Shown here piece by piece: positions 24,166-37,600 of a stretch of 64,000 bases of DNA. The notes below the pieces were generated by a model that was given only the letters and a program-made list of their open reading frames with translations, searched no databases and was not told the DNA's origin. The stretch spans positions 7,790,324-7,854,323 of the forward strand of contig NC_088299.1 in assembly GCF_032854445.1 (NCBI RefSeq). Reading direction: 5' to 3'. The DNA is from Liolophura sinensis. Its lineage: Eukaryota > Mollusca > Polyplacophora > Chitonida > Chitonidae. Position 1 is the stretch's first letter. Each line of letters starts with the position of its first letter. Made by a program: the position numbers and the translations under genes.

Positions 24166-27100
24166 TTTCACTTTTGGTGAAGATGATCTATATATCCGGG
24201 CACCATACCTACCGACATTCTAACATTGGCGGTATTTGGGACAGATATTATGACAAAAGCAACGACAAATGAACCGGAAAATGTTCAATCCTGACAAAAA
24301 AAATTGTAAATTACATGTATGCTTAAAGTATGTGCCTTTAAAAACTGCCTTTAATAAAATTAAACCAAAACATACTACGATAAAAGGGAATTCGATAACA
24401 GGTAACGGGTGAAATATGTGAAAACAGCACGTTTTTCCTTCCTACTGTTCGAATGAACTTTATGTCTATATAGGCCTACGTACAGGTGAACAATTGAGAG
24501 TGGTACACAAAGAAATGTATATTTGTACACAGAGACTAGTACAAAAATATGTGTAGAGGTACACACACAGAATACAGAATGTACATACTGGTACACACAT
24601 TCAACAAATGCTCGTATACAAGGACAAAGTGTACTGGTATATACCAAGACAATATATACTAATACATGAAAACGGTGCCGAATGCTTATTTGGTGTCTCA
24701 GATGAGGAAGACCTGGCTAAAATCAAGCCGTTAATGTAACATCTTACACCATATAAAACAAGGAAACAACTTGGAAGACCGTTTCACTATTACATACACT
24801 AGTAACAGTGCCTCGAGAAACCTGGCCTTTAAACTCATCTAGACATATCTACACCAAAAAGTCTAAAATCAGTTTTACATGGGAAACGAGCTGATCAACA
24901 CCTTATGTGAATGAAGACATTTGTGTGTAACTCTGTCACATCAACGTACCACCAGGAAGACTGAAAACAAATGTTTAAGTATTATGCAAACTGGTCGGAA
25001 TGTAACATAAAACAGCAAAAGAAAAGAAAAGAATATTGGAAAATAAAATGCAGTCATGATAACACTATAACTGCAAAATCTAACGAAAGGAATGAGAGAA
25101 ACAAGACTTACATGTATGTAGACCACGCAAACGTCATATCCGATATCTGTTTCAATCATACAAGCTGGCCACCAAGCTAAGAGGTAGAAAACATGTAAAC
25201 TACATGTAATAAGGAAAAGCCGGCATCGAAAGCAAGCCCGTAGACTAGACCAAAAGGATGGTAACAGTCACTCAGATCATAACTAAGAAAGCAACAAATT
25301 TTATGGGATGTAAACTAATCGACAAAACTAAGCTGAAATAATAAGCTTAGTGTGCGAGTGCAACGCGAGGAAACACATTTCGTTTCAAAAAATTTTAAAA
25401 TCTGTTCCATAATAAACATTATGGCATGATTGTTGTTCTGCTCGGCAGATCTTCGGACGTTCCAAAGTACCACATAATGTGGTCCAAACATTGTGTTTCA
25501 CAGAAGAAAGTACATGACTGACAACGTTCGGAACAGGAAACTAATCAAGGCCTCGCTATACAGTTAGACGTATATCACTAGGATAAATTAGTGTATTTCA
25601 CTTTAAGTTTGGTATGGAAAATGCGCTTTTCTCAAACCAAGCCATATAATTTTTCTCGCTGGAAAAGATTCCATTAAGTACTCGCAGATACCTTACAAAA
25701 GGCAAAAAAAAAATAAATAAATAAATAAACAAAAAAAAAACAGTTACTGTGGAACAATTTCAAAAATATAAACAATAACAAAATAACTGAAAAAAAGACA
25801 CAAAAAAACACAAATCAAGTTAACAAAAAGATAAAATATAACAAAAACCAGTCGACATCAAAGAAAACTAGGAACAAATTCATGGATTTCGCAAAATAAA
25901 TAAACCCGAAGTCTTAAAATACTAACTAAAATGGATGTCAGAACAGAGAGCCTTGAGGACCATAAAACTATACAAAACCTAAGGGAATCAGGAAGAGCAT
26001 TGAGCAAAACGCTGTATATATGGATTTCTCACTAAAATATTTGGTACGCTGTTCTAGTATCATATTTGTATGACATTATTTCATACTTGTATACGTAAAT
26101 GACGGAAGCACTTTTTCCTGAACATTATAAGATGAGCAAATGTTCGAGATTTGGAATTCAAAAATGTATGTAGAGAAGGCCTAATTATGAGAGTGTAAGA
26201 TGCAAGTGTTCAGCCACTGACCATACAAAAAACAGTGTATCTGAGAAGCTTTACAGTCTTAACCCATTCAGGAACAACCTATCTGGCAATACAGATTTGG
26301 ACATGTAACACACGTTTTGCCTCTTTCATTCCATAAAACTCTGCACACGCAAAACAAATTTGTATGCAGCAAGATATATATATATGTATATATAAAATAG
26401 TGTCTGTGAACAGTTGTAGGAAGGAAGATTGTTCACCAACAATTAAGAGTGAGTTCAGTCTCCTCTTCTCACAATATTACCTCTCCTCTGTTAATTTAAT
26501 TCTTTAAAATCCTCAATATCACATAAACGTAATTACTTATCTACAATCATTCCTTCAACACATCTCATAATTCACAGAGAAAACAACGAGATTCTCGAAC
26601 ATAGAACAAGTGCATGATGATGCAGGTTTTTTGAACTTCCACATTAAAACCAAACTGATATGGACACCAACACCGATCAGGAAATCTTAGGGAAAAAAAT
26701 TATTTTTTAATACCGGGTGATTTGCAACATTGTTCCAACAACTGAGAGACCAATCCAGATGGCAACAGTGAAGACCAGGTAAATATCAATAGGACTTTTC
26801 TTTCTATTGATATCCAAATAATACCTGGGTTAATAATGTGGTTCAAGTAAAAATGAAAATTGTAACCCTCATGAATTTAAATGTACACATCATGGATTTA
26901 AATGTACACATCATGAATTTAAATGTACACATCATGAATTTAAAGCTGCAGCTGAAATTAATCACTCCCACTCTGTCTACATTAGGTTTCAGTGTCATAA
27001 ACTCAAACCAGCTTAGTTCACGGACAAAATACATATTTACATGTATAAAAACACCACAATATAATTAAAATTCTAGTGTGCACAATTCAATAAATAAAAA

Positions 27101-28419
27101 AAGATGTACATAACATGACAAATGTTTAGTTTTCTATTTCTATCATTAAATATTCTGTTCAACAAAGTCAGCAATGACATGGTATGCTAAATACACAAAC
27201 CATCATAATGCTAAAAAGAAAAAAAAAGTCTTTTAGTAAAGCAGTTAGGTTAAATTGTTAATTAGCTCTTAACTGATTTGGAAGAACATGTTAAAACAAT
27301 TGTAAAATTAAATATACGCACAAAGTGGAAGTATTTTTCCATAAAATACACATAAACAATCCTTCATAAACATTTGTTCTACTTGCTATTACTTGTTCCG
27401 TTGCTATGTCACATTAAATAATCATTTAGTGCGTCTCACTACTGAGAGAAAAACAAAAGGCATGGCATGAAATGAATGAAAAATACTGAGTGTACAATGA
27501 TGACGTGAGCTTTGAAAGAACTGAACAGATACATGAATATATAATGTGAATTTTAATGAGGAACCAACCATAAATCCTCTTGATCTACTCCATGGATTAA
27601 TATGTAGCACATACATATAAGAGAAGACTGATTTATTGCACTTAAATCTGTATGCATAGTGTATCAAATCAGAAAATATCCACACATTTTTAACACATTT
27701 GAACACTAGTATTTGAATGGGTGATTATGCCTTAACGCCACACTGGCAAAATTTCAGCCATATTATGGTGACGCTAGTATTTGAGTCCCTGCACATATAC
27801 AATAAATCTGTAGGTCAGATATTGGTGGTAAATCTTTAAGCTTAACAGACTACATAAAATTCAGTCACCAAACACTCTACCTACTGGCATTTATGATTAG
27901 GTGTATACATCATATTCCTATCCTACTTTTATTACTCATGTGGTTTTGATGGACAAAAACATACTGACAGTATACAAGACTAATTATTTTTCTGGATGGA
28001 CTTCAACTGTTCTCTAAAGCAACACTGGGAACTGTCAGCCAAAAAACTTAGGGTAAATTCTACCGGAGAAATCTTTTCCTGCAACATACGTTAAATTTCG
28101 AAGGGCATTGTTCACAATTATGATAATTATTTTACATGTTGATTTCTTCATAAATAAAATCTCATCTTCAAAAGCTTTAACACAGATCAAAGCAGTTATA
28201 CCTGAATTTTCCCTAAAAGTTGAATACAAACCTCTACGGGAGTTATTATGTCTAAAGACGTACATGTAATCACAGTTTCAAGAGTTCGCATTGTCATTAT
28301 GCTTTCAGTATACTGACTCTGTATTGTTTTTCCTGTGCTTTTCCTAACAAAACCTGACTTTACAAACAACAACAAGATTACAGATGACCTCAGATTTTGC
28401 TTAAACGTCAACAAACACC
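24166..28419. other. Unassigned intergenic DNA downstream of SEL1L3
   Basis: Very AT-rich, with A-runs near 25.7 kb, a GTACACA-rich stretch at 24.48-24.66 kb and the small 21-bp repeat. No exon was recognised. Confidence 0.5.
26873..26945. repeat. 21-bp tandem repeat, 3-4 copies
   Basis: Unit AATTTAAATGTACACATCAT+G lies in the intergenic region downstream of SEL1L3. Confidence 0.85.
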
Positions 28420-28425
28420 TTTAAT
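28420..28425 (-). terminator. Candidate SEL1L3 polyadenylation signal ATTAAA
   Basis: The minus strand has ATTAAA about 95 bases after the stop, the nearest hexamer of the common set; no AATAAA is seen on this strand nearby. Confidence 0.4.
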
Positions 28426-28515
28426 CCACAAGACAATGAGATATGCATAAATAAATGAATGGGTGAGTCTTTCCATAACACAGTAGAGAAACATCAATGG
28501 AAAACAATCTGCTGG

Positions 28516-28641
28516 CTAGACTGTGTCAGGAGTTAATTCCCCTGTTGTCATGGTTGCTGGATTTCTCAAACCTTTAAAATAAGTATAAATAGAGAGGAGA
28601 GTTGCAGATGTAACGACTGTTATTCCTATTGCTGATGACAC
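28516..28641 (-). CDS. SEL1L3: SEL1L3 exon 24 (membrane helix and stop)
   Basis: The acceptor CTTTTCAG enters in phase 0. The hydrophobic stretch VSSAIGITVVTSATLLSIY is a single transmembrane helix, followed by YFKGLRNPATM and a short tail ending TPDTV and TAG. The C terminus resembles a PDZ-type ligand, but this is only a pattern. Confidence 0.88.
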   Translation of the reverse strand: MSSAIGITVVTSATLLSIYTYFKGLRNPATMTTGELTPDTV

Positions 28642-31600
28642 CTGAAAAGAAAGAAAATCTCACAGTATATGAAAATGAATGGAAAAATGATTATAGAACA
28701 CATATTGTGTCCGAAATAAAAGTTTGAAATTTTAATCCAAATTAGAAATTTAACCTGGAGTGCTACTTTTATAAATATATATGGTCCAAACATGTTTAAA
28801 TTCATATTATATCTGATCAGGCCATTTACACAGTGTCAAGTTGCACTGTACAAGGGCCATAATGACCATCCTCCAGCTATATTCATTTAAAAGCAAAATT
28901 TTTTAATAAACTGTCAATGGTCATATAATTTGTACAAATTCAATTAAGATGTCATCTTGTCATTTCAAGCCAATTGCACAAAGCCAGTTTAGATTTAGGA
29001 CAGAGTGTGAAATTTAATTTTGACACATATCTGGTAACCACTGGAGACAAACATGAGAATAACTGTCCTGTGTTTACATACAAACAGATGCACACTTTGA
29101 AGTTCCTGGGACATGAACTACACGGTATATTGAAAATTTCAATTTGGCTGAAGTCAAAATCCATTTCCGGAATTGACCCCTATATTAGTTATGCCATTTA
29201 TTCTGCCATTCTGAGATGTGTCTCTTAGGCCTGTGACTTACCGTCATCCACATCCTGTAACGTGTCCAGACATCCAGCAGCTGAATCCTCCAGAGGGCCA
29301 GGCTGCAAGGGAGGTAAGCCTCAGTCTTTGGAGACTCCTTACATCTAAAGAAAAACAAACAATAAAAGCAAATTTAGTTATTGTTATTCACTGATTTGAT
29401 TGATGATTTAAAGGTGTGTTCAAGACTATTTCACTTATACAGCAGGACCCAGCAGAGCCATAGGTAAACCCACGACCATCCGCAAGTTGCTGACAGGCCT
29501 TCCCACGTGACTTCCCACGTGCAATAAATAAATTGCAGTGGGTTTGGCAAACTTAACTTCATTACTCAAGGGCCGATCAGCAGGAAATTGTGAGACAACT
29601 ATACCATATACACATAAATATATACATCAGCTTTTCAAATCTTTTTTATTTCATCTAGATCCTGAATGACATGAAATGTCTCAGAAAGATTGAGAATAGT
29701 CAGAGAATAGACAGACAACAGACATGGAATAGATTCCAGTCAGAATGTAGATCTTGCATACATTGTCAAGAAAACAAATTTGCAATAGATGCGACATCTC
29801 ATCCACCCATTTCTCCCCCACGCCATCTTCTCTTACATCTTAATCTGGAATTCTAATGAGGCCGTGCTTTGCGCCATGTCAAACCAATCAGAAACATGCC
29901 CACACATCACTCACAACCTAAGTGCATATGGTTACAAGGCAATACAGTGTGTTTGCATGATGTAAACGAAAACAGCATCATGCATGATGTAAACGAAAAC
30001 AGCATCATGCATGATGAAAACGAAAACAGCATCATGCATGATGAAAACGAAAACAGCATCATGCATGATGTAAACGAAAACAGCATCATGCATGATGTAA
30101 ACGAACACAGCATCATGATCATTCTCAGGATACTTTATCTATACATATATATATTTGATCCAGTATCGTCTCTTCTTTTAAGTAAATGACACATGTTAAA
30201 AGTTACGAGGTCAAAAAGCTGAATAAGCTAAAGACAGGAATAGAATGAGCGACTTAAAAAGCAGTGGTAGACACAACCATCTCAAGACTGGAGGAGGTAT
30301 TCAATGTGGCCATACCTGCTATAGAGTTCAGTGAGAAGTGTGACGTTACTTCTCATGGCTCGGCGCGGCACCCTCAGTACACGTAGCACACCCTCGTTAA
30401 GTTGTACACCCTCCTCTACCATGAAGGCCAGGTTAAATATTGCCTATAACAAAAAAAAAAAAATCTTCAGTGCAAATTAACAGTGGAATAGAGTTGTTTT
30501 ACGTTGTTTATAAACGTTTATATGCAACTCAAATAAAACTTGCTTTAAAAATTTTAAGTACATGATTAATCTCAAAATTTGGACGTGCATAAATCAAAAA
30601 TTCCAAATTGAATACTAAATCAACATTTCAATTAAAGTGTAAAATAAGGCTGATCAAAATCAAATAAAAATAGATTACTTGAAAGAAGCTAAACTTAAAG
30701 TGAAATACAATACAGTTTTATTTCTGTCAACTGAATATGATACAATAACTACGTTCGGCACAACATACATGTGGATCTCTTTTTAGCGCAGCCCTGGTGT
30801 AAAAATCCACAGCGCGATCTGCATCCCTGTTACCCTCACAGCCATACCAGTGATAATCTCCCATCTTTATTAAAGCTACAACAACAACATGATGTAAGTC
30901 ATCACATCAATAAGATAAATGATATAAATAATGAAAAAAACACACAAATTCCACTTTTACTCCTATTTTGTGCTGACACTAAACCATTAGTTTGGGACAA
31001 GTGGTTCAGATAGTCGTGCAAAATGAACCCCTTTCAAAATTCACGAATTTTTTACTGATATGACAATTACCAATTTAATGTCTAGAGGAAACCAGAGTAC
31101 CCACAGTGAAAAAACACTACTGGCTGACTCTCCTTTGTGTGACTGTCATATTCATGGAAATTTCCAGCAAACTTCATCCCAGAATGGGAACTGTATTACA
31201 TAACTGAACTTGTCTCTAGTCTTGTACTGTATTTTACAAAAAATATTGTTGATAAAACAGCTATTAAACTCCCTGATGACTTACCATATGGATCTATGTG
31301 TTGTTCTTCTCTCTGAAGAGAGATGTTAAAGCGATGCCATTGACATTCCTTTTCCACATAAGTCACTATACCTTCCTAGTCAAAAAAAGAAAAATATACC
31401 ATGCTTAATTAAATATTTGCATTTCCATACACATCCCCCCTAATGATTATACACTCTAGAGCACAAAGCACAAAAGTATTTTACTGCGAGTGTTCCCTTA
31501 GTCCGACCACTACTGCATCTCTGAAGTTGTAAAATTCAAATTAACACTGTGTATAATCTGCAAAGTGCATTTTTATCATGCTTTGAGAATGAGAAAATAG

Positions 31601-34600
31601 TATCAAAAAGTCTTCAGACATATGCCATACCTCCATCTGCAATACGATAAAAATTAAGAATATAGCTTTCAGATATGAAATTCTCTATTCTCTAAAAATA
31701 ATCAGATTGCGAAATTAGCATAAAAAGGTATTTTATTTATTTATTTATTTCATTGGTGTTTTACGCCGTACTCAAGAATATTTCACTTATACGACCGCAG
31801 CCAGCATTATGGTAGGAGGAAACCGGGCACAGCCCGGGGGAAACCCACGACCATCCGCAGGTTGCTGGCAGACCTTCCCACATACAGCCGGGCATAAAAA
31901 GGTAATTAGACAGCCCTAAACATCTACATGTACCATGCCTCCCATACTAATTTTAGAAACTCATACATGAATTGGGCCGTGGTACTAGCCCTGTTTTGGT
32001 TCTGTGTCACTCACCAGTACTGACAAACCATAATTAAGAGTATTTAATAAAAAAATTCCTCCCACAGATAAATGCTGTTGCAGAGCACATATAGATAAAG
32101 AGTATTCCTTGCACATTGTGGTTGAATGTATGTTAAAAAAAAACCCAATCAGCTCTAAAAACAATCCCATTATAGTAATCCTAGAGTTCCATCTGTGGCA
32201 TAAAGTGGGATAACTAACTTACCTGGGAGCAATCAAGAGGAGATAACTCTAACATACAAATTCACTTTGCTGACTTGGAGAAGATGTTTTCATAGTTGTG
32301 AATGTGCAAGTCTAAGGAACAGTATGTTACAGAGACATTTTTTTTTTTAATTACATACCTTATTTTCCTCACAGAGAATAGCTAGGTTAAAATTGCCCAC
32401 TTCTATTCCACTTTCAGCAGCGAGTAAATAATAAAACAGAGCCAGAGGTCTGAAACACAACATTTGATCAAACTCACAAATAGTCAAGCTATTTATAAAG
32501 CTGCAGTATTTCACTGAACAATTATACTACATGTAATTACCTGTTTTATTCATCAAATAATTGAATTTCTTGTAGCTCTATTTCAGGCAGAATTGAAAAA
32601 TTTCCTTCAAAACATCAAGTTCAACAGAAACCATTTTCTAATTGCAGTATATTTTAAAACAACATAAAAATAAAAATGGATGGAAATATAAACACTTACA
32701 TGTTTCCTTCCTTGTAAGTTTTCAAAGCTTTCCTCAAAACATGGCCTATGTGAGGATTCTTTTCAGCCATAAATCGTGCCCATCTGCCGAAGGAAATAAT
32801 AAATTTTGTCAAACCATCATGCAAGTGTCATGTGGACACATTTTCTTTTTTCTGTGAGATACTGTAGCAGCATCATTCAGCTCGAGCAAAGATGACCTTT
32901 TAGAGGTGGCTAAATTTTAATATGCAACAGTGAAAAAATTAGAAATACAGGGGAATTCTCCTCGCTAACACTTCCCTGTCCAAACTAAGCTGCATAAGGC
33001 TTTGTCCAATATTATGTGATTCAGTCATATAACTTTTTCGTTTAGAGATAAACTGCACATAAACACCCTAAATGTATATATCACATTGGGTGCAGGGAGT
33101 GAAATCACTTTTCAATGACTTGATGTTAGATCTGAAGTACACCTTTCCGGTATATTGTTGATTGGCATATTACACCATGCTAAAGAATATTACCTACATA
33201 TGATGGCAATCAGTTTTATAGGCAAAGAAACCCTGAGAGCAAACTACCAGCCTTTTGCATGTAAGCTGTTTGGTCTTTTCACCTGTCCAGAAATCTCATT
33301 GAGTATGCTATACATGTGACTGACAAGTCAATACCCACAAACTGCATGTAAGACTACCTGAAAAGTACTACAAAACCCTGTCGGCTACTTATTGCCATTA
33401 AGGCTTTGCAAAGGAATCTGTTAATTACCAATTTTTGTCAGTATATGTTACATTAACGCACTTCCTTAGTCAATGGGTACGCTTCCTTCCTTTCTCATTT
33501 TCTTGTTTTTTTCTTTCTTATTTGCATTGGCAGTACAACCTGTTTATAAACATTTGACTTCTATGCACTTTTATGTTACACCTCATACAATCAGTGTTAA
33601 CTTTTGAAAATCAACATGCACTTAAAACTGTACTTAGGTTTAACGAGAGCCTTTCTTTTACCACATGGCCACAAAATGTAACATATCACTGGAGGTGTGG
33701 GTTTAACCCCGGCTTTGGCGATTATTATACCCCAGAAACTTTGGTCTCCCCCACCCATAAAACTGACTGCCATTGTATAGCATGATAATTCTGGAATGTA
33801 GTGTTAAACAATAAATTAATATTTAAATAAACAACGAGTAGTGACTCACTCGACAGCCATGACAGTGTTTGGGCTTAGCTGGTCTGTGCCCTTTATCAGG
33901 AACTGTGACAGGATCACTCCAGCGTCAAACTGGTGACGAGCTGCTGCCCACTCAAAACAACTTAAACGCCTTGTGCTAAGGAGAATAAAGAAGAAAGAGA
34001 ATCAGGGGGTATTTACAGTGTAACCTAAATCTCCATGTTAAATGTCCAACAGTGAATGCAAGAATACAGAGATATAAAGTTAGTATATTACCTTGTCAAT
34101 AGTGGGGTTAATATGTCAGTGAATTATCTTGCCAATACTGTGGTTGGGATGCCAGTGTTTTACTTTATCAACAGTGTGGTTGGGATATCAGTGTAGTACA
34201 TTGTCAACAGAGTGGTTGGAATGTCAGTGTAGTATTTGTTAATAGTATTTTTGGGATGTCAGTATATTGCCTTGGCAATAGTGTAGTTGGGATGTCAGTA
34301 TATTACCTTGTCAATAGTGTGGTTGGGATGTCAGTATATTACCTTGTCAATAGTGTGGTTGGGAAGTCAGTATATTACCTTGTCAACAGTGTGGTTGGGA
34401 TGTCAGTATATTACCTTGTCAACAGTGTGGTTGGGATGTCAGTATATTACCTTGTCAACAGCGTGATTGGGATGTCAGTATATTACCTTGTCAACAGTGT
34501 GGTTGGGGTGTCAGTATATTACCTTGTCAATAGTGTGGTTGGGGTGTCAGTATACTGCCTTGTCAATGGTGTGGTTGGGGTGTCAGTATTCTACCTTGTC

Positions 34601-37600
34601 AACAGTGTGGTTGGGATGTCGGTATATTACCTTGTCAACAGTGTGGTTGGGATACTTCCCCGTCAAGTACATATGTCCGAGGTTATGTCCAGCATCAGGA
34701 TTGCCCAGCTTGAAGGCCCTTTCTAAGAAAGCTGCCGCCTTCGTGTAATTCTTCTCCATTTCCAGGGCATGCCAGCCTAGAGCGCTGAGGGCATTTGGGT
34801 TACCCTGAAACATACCAGATTCAGGAGAAATGGTTAATTAAGGAAAGCCTCTTGTTTCCCTGTACCAATCTAGAGGATGGTTCCACAAAGCCATTTCTAC
34901 CTTAAGTCACAATTCAAAAATCTTGATACACTGCAGCTTAATTTTTCAGTACTGGAAGTTGAATTTTAACACACCTGTCTCAAGATGACATTGATGAGGT
35001 GGTCAGAAATTTTCTAAAAACCCCAAAATAACCTTTCTGATATGAACAAGTCATATTCTAAATTGTTAAATTAAGTCAGTATGTAGATAAAATACAAATG
35101 AAATAACCTACCCTTTCAGCTGATCTCTCCATCAGCTCCAAGCCTTTAGTTACATTCTTTTTTGTACCTTGTCCCTACAAAAATACAATCATTTAAATGA
35201 CAAGTACATGTATAAGTATACCTAAACAAAATAACTGATGACCAGCACTAATAATCATTATTAATTATCACACATAAAAAGAAATTGTCATGAGAATACT
35301 GTTTTTTTCAAATTACAGTTTCCACTCACCTTAATACTAAAAATAGTACGATGTGGAAAACAAAGCAGGACAGACATTTCCACAAGGGGGATGAATCAAT
35401 CAGAATAATGCTACAATTAAGCTGATATACAGTAATTACAGTTTCCATTCAGATGAAAAACAGACGAAGTCATACAAGTATTTTGAGCAATAACAAGCAG
35501 GCCTGGGCAATGAAGGCCAGAAAATTCTTAAGAGGGTCTGAAAATACCTCACACTACCTGCAAATTACATCAGCAAGCACCTGTTCCAACAAAACCTGCT
35601 GCTTTTGTTTTGTTTCGATTTTTTTTCAATTTTAAAGAACAAAGTCTGAAATGAACAAATCAGAGGAAAATTCTCATGCCTGAACAAGAAATTAAAACCA
35701 AAAAAAAAAAAGGGCAGATACTCACCCTCATGAGAACAATCCCATAGTCGTACATAGACACTGGGTCTTGCTGTTCAGCTCCCAGTCGGAAATACTCCAG
35801 TGCCGCCTGAACATTACGCTGCAAACCCTGACTACCCCAGAAGAGCGATCGAGCGACATATTGCTGAAACAATTCATTTATTTATCTCATTACTTTTTTA
35901 TGCCGAACTCAAGAATATTTCATTTATATGACAACTGGTTTTGCTGAGCAGTCCATGCCAGACCAGCCTAAAGGTTTTGAGTAGCTAGCCACAAGCGCGC
36001 CATTAACTCACTTACAGCTGGCTCTTAGAATTATCACTATGTTTCTCCACTATGGTGGCCAGTTCACTAGAATACTCTTTCAGAATTCCAACTTCAAGCC
36101 ACAGGCACACCCCAGCCTAACCACTAGCACACTAGTGTCGCATCCCGAGGATATGGTCAGTCATTTGCTATATGCAGTAATTTAATCTTTAAATACACAC
36201 AGAAACCAAACTAGAAGCTGTAATTTCAGACAGACTGATACATCATTGAAAGTTCCAAAGCTTTTGGGTTTTATACAAAGGGTTAAAAGATGAGAATAAA
36301 GACAATCTGCATTGTAGAACAGTATTAAACTGTTAATGGTCATATAACAAAGAGATTAAATAACTTAAGCACTACAATACCAAAGAGGCCCGTTTCACAC
36401 AGCGCACTTAACGCTACATGCACGTATCTTGTTGATGCTATATCACCATGTTTCACGTGAATGTAGCACTACAAGCGCTTTTTGAAACGGGGCCCAGATG
36501 ATTATAGCAGTGCACTGTACAGCACTGATTTACCTGCGCTCCCAACACTCCCTGTTTAGCCTGGTGTTTCATCCACATAAAGATGTCCCCTTCTTCATCC
36601 GTTTGTTCTTTCATCTGAAGTTCATCAGTTAACCTCACTGACTCTGTCACAATCTGTAACAATGATGATACAATGATTCAGATACATTCATTCAGTCACA
36701 ATCTGTAACAATGTTGGTGTATCTGACACAATCTGTAACAATTATACACCCATTTTGTAACATTCTATTTCATGATGATCTGATTCTATCACAATTTATA
36801 ATAATTATACACTTAATCTGTTACAATTTGTAACAATGATACACCAATTCAAAATCTATAAGTATTTATTGCACTGATATCACAATATGCAACAATGATT
36901 TAATGTTTCAGTGCCAGTAAGACAATCTCCAACAATCTGAAATAATGTCACATAAAATGATATGAGTGAGTGAGTGAGTGCTTATGGTTTAACAGTGTAC
37001 TTAACAATTTTTCAGCCATATGACGACGAAGGAATCCTTACAGTGCATGTAATGTGCCTCCTTGTTGCAGGACCCATTTCCAACGCTCTTTTATCTAGTG
37101 CTGCTTCACTGAGCCGACTTACGGTAGGCAAGTAAGCAGCCCCGCCCGAGCCATTATATCAATATGGGTCAACCAGTCGTTGCACTATCCCCTTCATGCT
37201 GAACGCCAAGCAAGGACGTTAGAACTTCCTCTTTTAAAGTCTTAGGTGTGACATGACCCAGGATTGACCCTAGATCTACTGCTCCCGAAGAGGAAAATGA
37301 TATGAGAATTCACTGCACCAGATACTTGTAACAATAATATTTGAGGAAATGAAACTTAAGACATATATGACACTGTCTTACATCTGTGTCTTTGTGTATT
37401 TCTCTGTCCTCTCTTGCCTGTTCAGCCACATACTTGTAATACACTGAAAACAAATATAAGCATTCACCTTTCTATAAATCCAGTCATTATATTAACTTGG
37501 AATAAAGACATACAAACTTGTACCTAAAGTTATTACTATATTCTTGAAGCAGTATGTCATATGACCAACAACAGAGAAACTTTTAACTGACATTCGGAAG

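Noticed and set aside
29958-30118. CRISPR-like regular repeats
   Set aside because: Repeats are directly adjacent without unique spacers and lie in an intron of an animal gene.
34256-34726. 156-codon plus-strand frame
   Set aside because: Product of the 36-bp repeat running into the antisense of SEL1L3 exon 16.
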